Source: Chitinophaga sp. Cy-1792
GTDB lineage: Bacteria; Bacteroidota; Bacteroidia; Chitinophagales; Chitinophagaceae
DNA: 64,000 nt
Reading direction: 5' to 3'
Assembly: GCF_011752935.1 (NCBI RefSeq)
Contig: NZ_VWWO01000001.1
Location: 1,240,001-1,304,000, forward strand
The position numbers and the translations under genes are program-made. This document shows, piece by piece, positions 43,906 through 53,117 of this stretch (position 1 is its first letter; each line of letters opens with the position of its first letter). The notes under the pieces were generated by a model that had not been told where the DNA came from, did not search any database, and was given only the letters and a program-made list of their open reading frames with translations.

Positions 43906-44659
43906 TATTACAGCTGTGATCACAACCCTTTGTTTACTATTCTTCCTGGTAGCCCTCATGTACTCTGCTGCCGGCTTTGGAGGCGGCTCCAGTTACCTTG
44001 CTATTTTAGCCTTATGGGGCGTAGATTTCCAGCTGATGAAATCAACAGCGCTGTTGTGCAACATAGCTGTTGTAGTGGGCGGTGTTTATCATTTCTATAA
44101 GGAAGGCCATCTTCCTATGAAAAAAGCATTACAGATATCCCTGGTGAGTGTGCCGCTGGCCTTCCTGGGAAGCTGGCTGCCAATCAAGCAGTCTACCTTT
44201 TTCCTGGTATTGGGCATCGCACTTACATTGGCGGCGGTGCTGATGTGTATCCGTTTGTTTTTTGAACGTAAGCAAGAGATAGAAGAAGTAAAATCTCACA
44301 ATAATACCGTCTACGGACTTATCGGTGGCGCCATCGGGCTGCTGTCGGGCATGACGGGTATTGGTGGCGGTATCTATCTGGCGCCAGTCCTGAAGTTGGG
44401 TAAGTACGATACTTCTAAAAATATCGCCGGTATCAGCAGCTTTTTTATCCTGGTAAACTCTATTTCAGGCATCTTCGGACAGATAGTAAAGAAGCAGGTT
44501 GTATTTAATATAGATTTCGTATTGCCGTTACTGATAGCTGTTATTTTAGGCGGGCAAATAGGCGCACGACTGAGTGCCAAAGTACTGAAACCTAAGTGGG
44601 TAGCGGGTGCTACAGCAGTGTTGATTTTGTATGCAGGTGTGAGGATGTTGATTAAATAG
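43883..44659 (+). CDS. TauE/SafE (TSUP) family membrane permease
   Basis: A 258-residue integral membrane protein with about seven to eight hydrophobic helices and two glycine-rich repeats typical of the TSUP family (AAGFGGGSSYLAILALWG and GLLSGMTGIGGGIYLAPVL). Family members export sulfite, sulfonates or other anions. Its overlap with the moeB-rhodanese gene suggests a sulfur or Mo-cofactor link. Sulfite or tungstate/molybdate transport is a guess. The next gene follows 7 nt downstream, completing a three-gene operon. Confidence 0.88.
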   Translation: MILWQLINITAVITTLCLLFFLVALMYSAAGFGGGSSYLAILALWGVDFQLMKSTALLCNIAVVVGGVYHFYKEGHLPMKKALQISLVSVPLAFLGSWLPIKQSTFFLVLGIALTLAAVLMCIRLFFERKQEIEEVKSHNNTVYGLIGGAIGLLSGMTGIGGGIYLAPVLKLGKYDTSKNIAGISSFFILVNSISGIFGQIVKKQVVFNIDFVLPLLIAVILGGQIGARLSAKVLKPKWVAGATAVLILYAGVRMLIK

Positions 44660-44666
44660 ATAGCTG

Positions 44667-45338
44667 ATGATAAAGTTTTTTAGAGACCTATTTAACAGAA
44701 CGACAGAAAAAGAAGCCATAGCATTGCATGTTGCCGGCGCTACCGTACGCCATGCCTCTCCGTTTCAGACACTGGAATCTTATAAAAATGCAACTGAACC
44801 TTCCCGGGATTTTTTAAACAGATGGGGCGCCTTATGTATGGTGCTTCCAAATACACCAGCACAGATATTTCAGTCATTGGCTGATGATATAAGAGCTGTT
44901 GACAAGGAAATCTGTTTGCAGTTATTGGGACATTTTGATTGGCGCACGCGCACTGTTGGGGCTTATTTTGCCGCTGTAAAAGGTTATGACGATCTTATTG
45001 AGATCATCGGTGTACACCTGTTGAAGAGTGAAGTATGTTTTGCGGGAGAGACATATGCACATGTCCTATCTTATTTCAATACCCCTGCATCAGTAAAATA
45101 TCTCGACAATTATCTTGAATATTATCTCCTCCAAACCAATCTCTATTTTGATCAGGTATCAGTAATGCATGCATTGGATTACCTGGATGGTATCAATAAT
45201 ACACAGTTTACTGTGCGGCATTTGCCTGCCTTCAATAGCCTGACGCGCAGTTGGGAGATGAAAACAACAGGTGCTTCTGACAGAAAGTTTATGAGTGATG
45301 TCGTGAAAACATTTAATGTATTAAGGGCGTTGGAATAG
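44667..45338 (+). CDS. Hypothetical protein (DUF6000-like)
   Basis: A 223-residue cytoplasmic protein with a conserved-looking central segment LLGHFDWRTRTVGAYFAA and helical repeats; no metal-binding or catalytic motif is apparent. It resembles the DUF6000 group, but I cannot confirm the family. It lies 7 nt after the TauE/SafE gene, so it belongs to the same transcript, and 6 nt before the convergent moaA stop. Confidence 0.65.
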   Translation: MIKFFRDLFNRTTEKEAIALHVAGATVRHASPFQTLESYKNATEPSRDFLNRWGALCMVLPNTPAQIFQSLADDIRAVDKEICLQLLGHFDWRTRTVGAYFAAVKGYDDLIEIIGVHLLKSEVCFAGETYAHVLSYFNTPASVKYLDNYLEYYLLQTNLYFDQVSVMHALDYLDGINNTQFTVRHLPAFNSLTRSWEMKTTGASDRKFMSDVVKTFNVLRALE

Positions 45339-45344
45339 ACAACC

Positions 45345-46325
45345 TTATCCTCCAATAATACTCATACTCTCTTTCTGATCCTGAATAAAATACTTCTCTG
45401 CTTCAAACCCATCAATAAAACGTGCATTGATAGCGGCCTTCAGGCCAGCACGAATATTAATATCCTCAAAATCCCTGGACCGCATCAGGTCTCTGACATT
45501 GAACATATGATTACCATACAAACAGGTTTTTATACTACCGGTAGCGGATATACGTAATCTGTTGCAGGTACCACAGAAAGTGCGGCTATACGCAGGTATG
45601 ACGCCTATATTGCCATAGTAGCCGGGAATCTTGTAATTCATGGCAGTAGCGTTGGGCGCATCTTCGAGTTTAGTCAGTTCGTATTTTGATCTAACGGTAT
45701 CGATTATACGCTTATAATTCCAGTTAATGCCGGAAAACTCATTCCCCTGGCCATTAAAGGGCATTTCTTCAATATATCTTACAGATATGGGCTGCAGACA
45801 GGTGAGCTCTGCAAAATCAATGATCTCATCTGTATTCACCTCTTCCATCACCACCATATTGATTTTTACCTGCATGTGGTGCGAAAGCATGGCATGGAGG
45901 CATTCCTGCACATCCTTGAATTTATTACGGCGGGTAATACGTTCGAATTTTGCGGCGTCAAGGGTATCCAGACTTAGATTCACCTTATTGATACCCAATG
46001 AGATAAGATCAGGAATGAATTTTTTTGTTAAGACGCCATTGGTAGTGATGGCCACTTCCTGGATGCCGGGAATATTTTTTAATCGCGCTATCAGCGAGAT
46101 CAGATTAGGACGTAAAAATGGTTCTCCTCCGGTAATCCTTATTTTGGTAATACCATCAAAGCTGAGAATTTTTATCAGCCGGATAATTTCATCGTCAGTA
46201 AGTAGGGCTGTTGTCTGCTCAAATTTCATATTGGCAGGCATACAGTAAGTGCAGCGGAGGTTGCAGCGATCAGTCACTGAAAGCCTTACATAATCCACCA
46301 TTCTGCCATGGGTATCCACAAGCAT
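45345..46325 (-). CDS. moaA: GTP 3',8-cyclase (molybdenum cofactor biosynthesis)
   Basis: A 326-residue radical SAM enzyme that, with MoaC, turns GTP into cyclic pyranopterin. The N-terminal 4Fe-4S cluster motif is C21-N-L-R-C25-T-Y-C28, and a second cluster uses FCGTCNRLR plus a further Cys in SIKTCLYG. The C terminus ends in Gly-Gly (context MSIIGG), which is essential in MoaA. All hallmarks are present. It lies 3 nt downstream of the small gene at 46329, so those two are co-transcribed. Confidence 0.96.
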   Translation of the reverse strand: MLVDTHGRMVDYVRLSVTDRCNLRCTYCMPANMKFEQTTALLTDDEIIRLIKILSFDGITKIRITGGEPFLRPNLISLIARLKNIPGIQEVAITTNGVLTKKFIPDLISLGINKVNLSLDTLDAAKFERITRRNKFKDVQECLHAMLSHHMQVKINMVVMEEVNTDEIIDFAELTCLQPISVRYIEEMPFNGQGNEFSGINWNYKRIIDTVRSKYELTKLEDAPNATAMNYKIPGYYGNIGVIPAYSRTFCGTCNRLRISATGSIKTCLYGNHMFNVRDLMRSRDFEDINIRAGLKAAINARFIDGFEAEKYFIQDQKESMSIIGG

Positions 46326-46328
46326 CGG

Positions 46329-46700
46329 CTAACAGTTTTTGCTGGCCATCGGGTTATCGAATGACTGGCTGTCATCTTCATCACGATCGGACAGGCATTT
46401 AAAATCTTTTTCTACAAGTATCGCGAGAGTGGAACCATCGGCATTGGGAATATCCAGGCTGAAGCCCACATCACCGGAGCTGATCCAAAGTTGCAGTTGT
46501 GGAATTGGAATAAGAAGATGTACACCGTCATGTTCCAGCTTGGCGATTGGTGCAGGAATATCTTTACCCCTGATCACAAAGTGCAGGGTACCAGTGCCGA
46601 TATGTGTGATAGACTCAACTTTACTAACCGTTTCCAGCAGCTCCATATCGATTTTGTCAAGGCGGTACCTGATACTGTTTGCTCTGAGTCTTATCTTCAT
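46329..46700 (-). CDS. Hypothetical protein upstream of moaA (DUF7009-like)
   Basis: A 123-residue cytoplasmic protein starting MKIRLRANSIRYR. The N-terminal 100 residues have alternating beta-strand character (e.g. LHFVIRG, HLLIPIPQLQLWI), and the C-terminal 25 residues are acidic and likely disordered. The family resembles small DUF7009-type proteins, but the name is uncertain. It is separated from moaA by only 3 nt, which suggests a role in Mo-cofactor synthesis. No catalytic motif is visible. Confidence 0.7.
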   Translation of the reverse strand: MKIRLRANSIRYRLDKIDMELLETVSKVESITHIGTGTLHFVIRGKDIPAPIAKLEHDGVHLLIPIPQLQLWISSGDVGFSLDIPNADGSTLAILVEKDFKCLSDRDEDDSQSFDNPMASKNC

Positions 46701-46779
46701 AAAATATGATTTTACCTCGTACTAAAATTACTACTTTATCAGCGCGATATCGTAGTTTTAACCAATAATTTTAACGTAT

Positions 46780-47013
46780 ATGGGCCTTTTGCTGTTCGGT
46801 GTGACCAAAGATATAACAGGCGTTTCACAGATGGAGCTCCCTTCGGGTATTCATTCTGTGGGTGAGCTGAAACAGCGGTTGTTGCAGGAATATCCCGGAA
46901 TGGCGCGGCTCAACTCATTAATGATAGCGGTTAATAAAGAATATGCGGCTGATACACAGGTTATTAGCCCTGCTGATGAGATAGCAGTTATTCCACCTGT
47001 AAGCGGGGGCTGA
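46780..47013 (+). CDS. moaD: Molybdopterin synthase small subunit
   Basis: A 77-residue ubiquitin-like sulfur carrier. The C-terminal Gly-Gly (context IPPVSGG) is adenylated and thiocarboxylated by a MoeB enzyme such as that at 42823. The beta-grasp pattern and the ADEIAVIPPVSGG tail are diagnostic. It is followed 20 nt later by moaE in the same direction, the usual pair. Confidence 0.93.
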   Translation: MGLLLFGVTKDITGVSQMELPSGIHSVGELKQRLLQEYPGMARLNSLMIAVNKEYAADTQVISPADEIAVIPPVSGG

Positions 47014-47033
47014 TCGCGGAAATTTCTACAATA

Positions 47034-47435
47034 ATGGATGTATTAATCAAAATAGAGACCGAAATTACGATCCAGGAAGCATTGGATTTTATTCATTCTC
47101 CTGCCTGTGGCGGAGAAGTAGTTTTTACAGGTAAGGTTCGCAACGATACCAAAGGACGCGCTGTTACCAAACTCTTCTATGAAAGCTATAAGGAAATGGC
47201 CATTAAAGAAATGGAGAAAATTGCAATAGAAGTAGAAAACCAATGGCCTATACATAAAATCGCACTGTTACATGCCGTAGGTGATAAGTTGCCGGGAGAT
47301 GTAGCCGTGGTTGTAGCCGTTTCTTCTGTACACAGGGGCGTAGCCTTCGACGCCTGTGAATATGCAATTGATACCCTCAAAGCCAAAGTTCCTATCTGGA
47401 AAAAAGAATTTTTTGCTGACGGAGAAGTTATCTGA
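47034..47435 (+). CDS. moaE: Molybdopterin synthase large subunit
   Basis: A 133-residue catalytic subunit. Recognisable segments are GKVRNDTKGRAVTKLFYESY and AVSSVHRGVAFDACEYAIDTLKAKVPIWKKE, the latter with the active-site lysine residues in KAKVPIWKKE. Together with MoaD thiocarboxylate it adds two sulfurs to precursor Z to form molybdopterin. Its 3' end overlaps the convergent mobA by 8 nt. Confidence 0.93.
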   Translation: MDVLIKIETEITIQEALDFIHSPACGGEVVFTGKVRNDTKGRAVTKLFYESYKEMAIKEMEKIAIEVENQWPIHKIALLHAVGDKLPGDVAVVVAVSSVHRGVAFDACEYAIDTLKAKVPIWKKEFFADGEVI

Positions 47436-48033
47436 TCTTATTTAAAATTTCAGATTTCTCTGCTGGTGTATTCGCATTGAACTGCTCATCCGACCAGGGA
47501 TTTTCCAATATTTTTATATCTGCAGATAATAATGTTTTGCGGGGACATTGCTTTTGTCCTTCGAGTGCATTGATTTTCAACTGTGCAAGGGCTGTCGGTT
47601 CCCATATGGCAATCAATGGCTCGGGTAGATGATTGAACGGGCTGATGAAGCTGGTAGCCGCTTTGTCGCTATCTCTCTCTGCTATTAATAACGCCAGACT
47701 ATGCGCTGTCAGCAATGGCAGGTCGCAGGCCACCACCAGCCAGGCCGTTTCCGGTTGAAGAGCATGGGCGCTCAGTAGCCCCGCAGACGGTCCGCTGGCA
47801 TCTACCGCATCAGGAATGAGATGTGGATAACTGCTGAAACCCGTGCCGGTATTGATCTGGTCGGGACGACACGAAATATATACTTCGGGTAGCTGTGTGG
47901 ATAACAGCTGTACCATGTATTGCCACTGCGGCATGCCATAGTAATCGATACTGCTTTTATCTTCCTGCATACGCGTGCTGTAGCCACCACAGAGCAACAG
48001 GCCTTTCAGAGGCGCTTTATCGGCTGAAATCAT
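47428..48033 (-). CDS. mobA: Molybdenum cofactor guanylyltransferase
   Basis: A 201-residue nucleotidyltransferase. The glycine-rich NTP loop is LLCGGYSTRMQEDKSSI, and a metal-binding DLPLL motif follows. It transfers GMP to Mo-molybdopterin to make the guanine dinucleotide form, so the organism probably uses bis-MGD enzymes. It overlaps the upstream moaC gene by 17 nt, indicating a coupled moaC-mobA operon. Confidence 0.9.
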   Translation of the reverse strand: MISADKAPLKGLLLCGGYSTRMQEDKSSIDYYGMPQWQYMVQLLSTQLPEVYISCRPDQINTGTGFSSYPHLIPDAVDASGPSAGLLSAHALQPETAWLVVACDLPLLTAHSLALLIAERDSDKAATSFISPFNHLPEPLIAIWEPTALAQLKINALEGQKQCPRKTLLSADIKILENPWSDEQFNANTPAEKSEILNKIR

Positions 48034-48502
48034 TTTTTCCTCCTGTTTTACTGATCAGTTTTGTTTCCCGGATAATCATGTCATGAGTAAACGCCTTGCA
48101 CATATCATAAACAGTGAGCGCGGCTACTGAAGCACCGGTCAGGGCTTCCATTTCTACGCCGGTTTTGCCGGTAGTTTTAACCGTACACCTGATAACGGCC
48201 TCCTCTCCTTCCAGACTGATTTTTACGTCACAACCATCTAGCAGCAAGGTATGACACAATGGTATCAGTTCCGGCGTTTTCTTGGCTGCCATAATACCGG
48301 CAATGATGGCCGTCTGAAATACGCCACCCTTGCGGGTACGGATATCTTCTCCCTGAAACTGTTCTATTACTACTGCAGGAAGATAAACCCTGCTTTCCGC
48401 AACAGCTACACGGGAAGTCAGGCTTTTTTCACTGACATCTACCATCGCTGGTTGCCCGGATTCATTGAGGTGTGTAAAACCGGTGTTTGATTGATTGGCC
48501 AT
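48017..48502 (-). CDS. moaC: Cyclic pyranopterin monophosphate synthase
   Basis: A 161-residue enzyme completing the MoaA reaction. Conserved segments are MVDVSEKSLTSRVA, ELIPLCHTLLLDGC and GVEMEALTGASVAALTVYDMCKA, the last holding active-site residues. The length matches the family. It is the first gene of the moaC-mobA operon, divergent from moeA with 46 nt between starts. Confidence 0.95.
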   Translation of the reverse strand: MANQSNTGFTHLNESGQPAMVDVSEKSLTSRVAVAESRVYLPAVVIEQFQGEDIRTRKGGVFQTAIIAGIMAAKKTPELIPLCHTLLLDGCDVKISLEGEEAVIRCTVKTTGKTGVEMEALTGASVAALTVYDMCKAFTHDMIIRETKLISKTGGKNDFSR

Positions 48503-48548
48503 AAAAGCATAAATTTAGAGCACTACTCCACCCACAAAAATAATACAA

Positions 48549-49757
48549 ATGATGCTGACTGTCACTGAAGCCTATAATGCTGTACTGGAAACAGTACGCG
48601 ATACCGGAACGGAAATGGTGCCGTTTACGCAGGCTACAGGCCGCATTCTGAGAGAACCTGTGCTGGCCGACAGACCTTTTCCTCCCTTTAACAGAGTGAT
48701 GATGGACGGCATCGCCATCAGGTATGATTCCTATGCCCGTGGCCAGCGTGTATTCGTGGTGGAAGATGTGCAGGCTGCCGGCGCACCGCAGTTGCAGTTG
48801 TCTAATACTGCTAATTGCCTGGAAGTAATGACCGGCGCCGTATTGCCGGACCTGACAGATACCATTGTACAATATGAGCAGCTGGAAGGTTCTGAAAATG
48901 AGGGCTTTAAAAGATTTATTATAAAACATCCCGTAAAAAAGGGACAACATATCCACAGAGAAGGTAGTGATGTGAGCCAGGATGCCGTATTGATGGACAG
49001 CGGTACTGTATTAGGGCCCGCAGAAGCAGGTGTATTGGCTACTGTGGGCAAAACCACGGTAATGGTGAGCCAGCGACCGAAAGTAGTGGTGATTGCCACC
49101 GGAAATGAACTTGTGCCGGTAGATACCATTCCATTGCCACATCAGCTACGCATGTCTAATGTGTACAGTCTCAGTGCTTCTCTGGAACAAATGGGCATCA
49201 CGGCTACGGTGGTGCACCTGGAAGATAATCCGGCCAGCATGGCAGAACAGCTGCAGCCACTGATCGCTGATACGGATGTATGGATCAGCTCCGGCGCCGT
49301 ATCTGCCGGAAAATTTGACTACCTGCCGGAAGTATTGGAGCAGCTGGGCATGAAACAGGTATTTCATAAAGTGCAACAACGCCCGGGGAAACCCTTTCTG
49401 TTCGGCACTTTCCAGGAAGGTCCTGTGGTTTTTGCCTTGCCGGGAAATCCGGTTTCCGGCTTCATGTGTTTTTACCGCTACGTACAACCCTGGTTGTTAG
49501 CGGCAATGGGATGTGTACCCACTCCTCCCCAATATGCTGTATTGTCTTCCAAAGTGGTTTTTGAGCCTAACCTGGAGTATTATCTTCCTGTTAAATTGCA
49601 TGCACAGCCACACGGAAAAATAATGGCAGTTCCACAACCCTACCAAGGCTCAGGAGACCTTGCCAGCTTGCTGCTGGCCGATGCGTTCATGGTACTGCCG
49701 GTAGGAGAATCTGTGTTCAAAAAAGGCGATTCCTTCCCAATATATAAATTCCGTTAA
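48549..49757 (+). CDS. moeA: Molybdopterin molybdenumtransferase
   Basis: A 402-residue enzyme that inserts molybdate into adenylylated molybdopterin. The family segments FPPFNRVMMDGIAIR, VMTGAVLPD and VVIATGNELV are visible. The C-terminal MoeA domain IV begins near QYAVLSS. It is divergent from moaC, so the promoter region is short and shared. The start at ATG 48549 includes an extra Met; ATG 48552 is possible. Confidence 0.94.
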   Translation: MMLTVTEAYNAVLETVRDTGTEMVPFTQATGRILREPVLADRPFPPFNRVMMDGIAIRYDSYARGQRVFVVEDVQAAGAPQLQLSNTANCLEVMTGAVLPDLTDTIVQYEQLEGSENEGFKRFIIKHPVKKGQHIHREGSDVSQDAVLMDSGTVLGPAEAGVLATVGKTTVMVSQRPKVVVIATGNELVPVDTIPLPHQLRMSNVYSLSASLEQMGITATVVHLEDNPASMAEQLQPLIADTDVWISSGAVSAGKFDYLPEVLEQLGMKQVFHKVQQRPGKPFLFGTFQEGPVVFALPGNPVSGFMCFYRYVQPWLLAAMGCVPTPPQYAVLSSKVVFEPNLEYYLPVKLHAQPHGKIMAVPQPYQGSGDLASLLLADAFMVLPVGESVFKKGDSFPIYKFR

Positions 49758-49802
49758 ACCCGGAATCCTATTTGCTGTCATAGTGTAAATAATCAAAAAC
49801 CT

Positions 49803-51248
49803 ATGGCCTCACTCTCTCCGCAAATACAAATGCAACACCTGGCCTGGCGTGCAGGCTTTGGAGAGCCGCTTTCTGTAATCAACGACTGGTCGGATAAACG
49901 ACTGAAAGTTGTTGTAAATCAAATACTCATTGGTAGAAGAAACAGGACTCCTGACGTAAATGTGATGAGCGATGCCGATATGCCTGATTTTAAAAAAATC
50001 AAAGGCATGACACCCGACGAGAAAAAGGCAGTACAGCAGAAAAATGTACAGGGAATCAAAGACCTGAACCTCTCCTGGATGAAGGAAATGGCCGGCAGTG
50101 AGCATCCGCTGCGCGAAAAAATGAGTCTCTTCTGGCATGGACACTTTGCCTGCCGTACGCAGGATGTATTATACAACCAGCAATTATTAGGTGTTATACG
50201 GGAGAATGCGCTCGGCAATTTTGGCGATCTGTTAACAGAAGTCTCTAAATCGCCGGCGATGTTGCAGTTTCTAAACAACCAACAAAATAGGAAACAGCAT
50301 CCCAATGAAAATTTTGCGCGTGAGGTAATGGAACTCTTTACACTGGGCCGTGGAAATTACACGGAAACAGATGTGAAGGAAGCGGCAAGAGCCTTTACAG
50401 GATGGAGTTTTGACGAAACCGGAGAGTTTAAGTTCAGAGATAAGTTGCATGATGATGGTGATAAACATATTCTCGGAAAACATGGTAATTACAATGGCGA
50501 TGATGTGTTGAAGATTTTATTGGACCAGCGGCAATGTGCAAAATTTATTACCACAAAAATCTATCGCTTTTTTGTAGATGATAATCCTGATGAAGTAAGA
50601 ATTAATCAGCTGGCCGAGAGCTTTTACCACTCTGGTTATGAGATAAAATCACTGATGCGGGAGATATTTATGTCTGACTGGTTTTATGACCCGAAGTATG
50701 TGGGTAACAAAATAAAATCACCGGTGGAATTGTTGGTAGGTATTCGACGTGCGGTACCAATGACTTTTGATGAAGAGGCAACGATGCTGGTATTTCAGCG
50801 TATACTCGGACAGGTGCTGTTTTATCCGCCAAACGTAGCCGGATGGCCTGGCGGCAGGAACTGGATCGATAGCTCGAGCCTGATGTTCAGGTTACGTGTA
50901 CCACAGATAATTTTCTATTCACAGGCATTGAATATACAACCCAAGGAAATTATGCCGGAGATGGGAGATGGTGGAAATTATAAGATGACGTTACAGATCA
51001 ATGATTTTCTTAAAAAGCAATATTCGAAAAAGATTAACGCACATATAGATTGGGATCCTTACATTAAAGGTTTTGAGCAGGTGCCAAGAGAAGCGCTGGC
51101 AGATAGCATAGCCGGGTCTTTGCTGGTGGTGCCAGGTAATGCCAATAAGCAACTGTTGGAAAAATATGCAGATATGTCTAACAGGGAAGCCTATATTAAA
51201 ACGGTATCCATCGATGTAATGAGTATGCCGGAATACCAGTTGTGTTAA
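49803..51248 (+). CDS. DUF1800 family protein
   Basis: A 481-residue protein. The family segments LSLFWHGHF, NQQNRKQHPNENFAREVMELFTLGRGNYTE, FTGWSF and PPNVAGWPGG are present, the last typical of DUF1800. The function of this family is unknown. It is often found next to DUF1501, as here. No signal peptide is obvious although partner proteins are exported. The next gene starts 29 nt after the stop. Confidence 0.9.
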   Translation: MASLSPQIQMQHLAWRAGFGEPLSVINDWSDKRLKVVVNQILIGRRNRTPDVNVMSDADMPDFKKIKGMTPDEKKAVQQKNVQGIKDLNLSWMKEMAGSEHPLREKMSLFWHGHFACRTQDVLYNQQLLGVIRENALGNFGDLLTEVSKSPAMLQFLNNQQNRKQHPNENFAREVMELFTLGRGNYTETDVKEAARAFTGWSFDETGEFKFRDKLHDDGDKHILGKHGNYNGDDVLKILLDQRQCAKFITTKIYRFFVDDNPDEVRINQLAESFYHSGYEIKSLMREIFMSDWFYDPKYVGNKIKSPVELLVGIRRAVPMTFDEEATMLVFQRILGQVLFYPPNVAGWPGGRNWIDSSSLMFRLRVPQIIFYSQALNIQPKEIMPEMGDGGNYKMTLQINDFLKKQYSKKINAHIDWDPYIKGFEQVPREALADSIAGSLLVVPGNANKQLLEKYADMSNREAYIKTVSIDVMSMPEYQLC

Positions 51249-51277
51249 TCTGTTCTTCATCTCCCAAAAAAATAATT

Positions 51278-52480
51278 ATGCATATAATAAACCGCAGACG
51301 ATTTCTACAGGTAGGCTCACTGGCCTCAGCAGCGATGATGATGCCTAAGTTTCTGAAAGCACTGGAGCGTGGCGAATTGGTGCCTCCGGGCAATAAAGTG
51401 TTGGTGATTATTCAGTTATCCGGCGGAAATGATGGCCTGAATACGATTATACCTTACCGTAATGATATTTACTACAGGTCGCGGCCTGCATTGGGTATTA
51501 AGCGAACCGATGCTTTGTCGCTCACTGATAATCTGGGGATACATCCCGCGTTAAAGGGTTTTAAATCGTTGTACGACGATGGCGCCCTGGGTGTTCTGAA
51601 TAATGTGGGCTATCCCAACCCTGACCGTTCGCACTTCCGTTCAATGGATATCTGGCATACGGCCAGTCAGTCTAACGAGATCTGGTCTGATGGCTGGATA
51701 GGACGTTACCTGGATGCGCAATGTAAGGGTTGTGATAAGCCTACACAAGCACTTGAAATTGATGATACGCTGAGCCTGGCGCTGAAGGGAGATAGTGCCA
51801 AAGGCCTTGCCCTGACGGATCCTACACGGTTATTCGGAACAAGTAATAATCCCTTCTTTAAAGATCTGCTGCAACATGGCGGCCACGATGATGAACATCA
51901 TAATGTGGATTACCTGTATAAGACAATGAGCGAAACGATTTCGTCTGCGTCCTATATCCAGCAACAGTTTAAGACATATCAGTCTAAAGAAAGCTATCCT
52001 AATACGGAGCTGGGTAAGAACTTGCGAACGATCGCCAATCTGATTATGTCAGATATCAATACCAAAGTTTATTACGTGTCGCACGGCAGCTTTGATACGC
52101 ATGTAAACCAGCAGCAACAGCAGGAACGGCTGTTTCAGCAGCTGAGTGATGCGGTGACTGTTTTTACCGGCGACCTGAAAAAGAACAACCGTTTTCAGGA
52201 TGTGGTAGTGATGACGTTTTCTGAATTTGGTCGTAGGGTGAGTCAGAATGCCAGTGGTGGCACCGATCATGGAACTGCCAATAATATGTTCCTGATTGGC
52301 GGCGGTTTGCAGGAAAAGGGCGTACTGAACGACGGCCCTGACCTGATGAACCTGATGGATGGCGATTTACGGTATAACGTAGATTTCAAAAGCGTATATG
52401 CGACCCTGTTATCCAGGTGGTTAGGGGCAGATGATAAAGCGATTTTAAAAGCAGATTACCAGCATTTAAACTTTGTATAA
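51278..52480 (+). CDS. DUF1501 family protein with Tat signal
   Basis: A 400-residue exported protein. The N terminus carries a twin-arginine type motif, N5-R6-R7-R8-F9-L10, and a hydrophobic stretch, as usual for DUF1501 (sulfatase-like fold). Segments VIIQLSGGNDGLNT and NVGYPNPDRSHFRSMDIWHTA are typical. A Tat route implies folding before export, possibly with a bound cofactor. ATG 51278 is chosen since the longer frame at 51242 overlaps the previous gene and hides the Tat motif. It pairs with DUF1800 and ends in a strong terminator. Confidence 0.9.
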   Translation: MHIINRRRFLQVGSLASAAMMMPKFLKALERGELVPPGNKVLVIIQLSGGNDGLNTIIPYRNDIYYRSRPALGIKRTDALSLTDNLGIHPALKGFKSLYDDGALGVLNNVGYPNPDRSHFRSMDIWHTASQSNEIWSDGWIGRYLDAQCKGCDKPTQALEIDDTLSLALKGDSAKGLALTDPTRLFGTSNNPFFKDLLQHGGHDDEHHNVDYLYKTMSETISSASYIQQQFKTYQSKESYPNTELGKNLRTIANLIMSDINTKVYYVSHGSFDTHVNQQQQQERLFQQLSDAVTVFTGDLKKNNRFQDVVVMTFSEFGRRVSQNASGGTDHGTANNMFLIGGGLQEKGVLNDGPDLMNLMDGDLRYNVDFKSVYATLLSRWLGADDKAILKADYQHLNFV

Positions 52481-52518
52481 AAGAAGAAACCCGGTCGCTG
52501 GACCGGGTTTCTTCTTTT
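52479..52518. terminator. Bidirectional terminator after DUF1501
   Basis: Perfect 18-bp stem (52479-52496 with 52501-52518) with a GCTG loop. The base of the stem includes the last two bases of the DUF1501 stop codon. A/T-rich flanks suit termination in both directions, also serving the convergent lipoprotein gene. Confidence 0.9.
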
Positions 52519-52541
52519 ATGGCAATGCTTAATTTAACGGT

Positions 52542-53066
52542 TTATTTCTGTACCCACCTTACGAGGGAGCGGAAGCTACCATCTCTAACGGTTCTTGTAC
52601 CTGTACCACCTGTTGCATCGTTGAGTGTACCGCTGAAAGTACCTTCCACGTATAAGCTGTTGATCCTGCTGATGGTAATGGTGAAACCTGAGCTGGTAGG
52701 ATCAGTAACGAGGGTCGACCCACTCTGGCTGAGGAGGTACATCGTCATGCTGTTACCGGTAGTATTGGTATAGTATACGCCCGGTACAAACGTTGGCTGA
52801 TCGGTAGCCAGTTTGAAACTGATATTATCACCACTGTAAGTAGTAGCGAGAATTTCCATGGTCAGATAATCATTATTCGGATCCTCATCTACCAGGTTGG
52901 GAGTGTAAATCGTAGCCTGGGGCTTTTCAGCCAGATAGATCCTGTTATCCAGTTTCATGGAAACAAACTTTCTATCGGTTGCTTCATTCGGATTCGTTGT
53001 GCTTTTTTCACAGGACACGCCCAGCATAAGTATAGCGCCGAGCAGTGCGGATATCAAAATACGCAT
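52542..53066 (-). CDS. Hypothetical lipoprotein
   Basis: A 174-residue exported protein with a lipobox at C19 (context LMLGVSCEKS) and a short Asn/Thr linker. The rest is a beta-rich domain with many Thr and Ser residues (e.g. GFTITISRI, VEGTFSGTLND), of the kind found in DUF6252-like lipoproteins. I cannot name the family. It is monocistronic, between the convergent terminator at 52479 and the OPT transporter. Confidence 0.75.
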   Translation of the reverse strand: MRILISALLGAILMLGVSCEKSTTNPNEATDRKFVSMKLDNRIYLAEKPQATIYTPNLVDEDPNNDYLTMEILATTYSGDNISFKLATDQPTFVPGVYYTNTTGNSMTMYLLSQSGSTLVTDPTSSGFTITISRINSLYVEGTFSGTLNDATGGTGTRTVRDGSFRSLVRWVQK

Positions 53067-53117
53067 AGGTTTTCTTAATATATCTGATAAAATTAAGATA
53101 TTATTTCGATCAATTTG

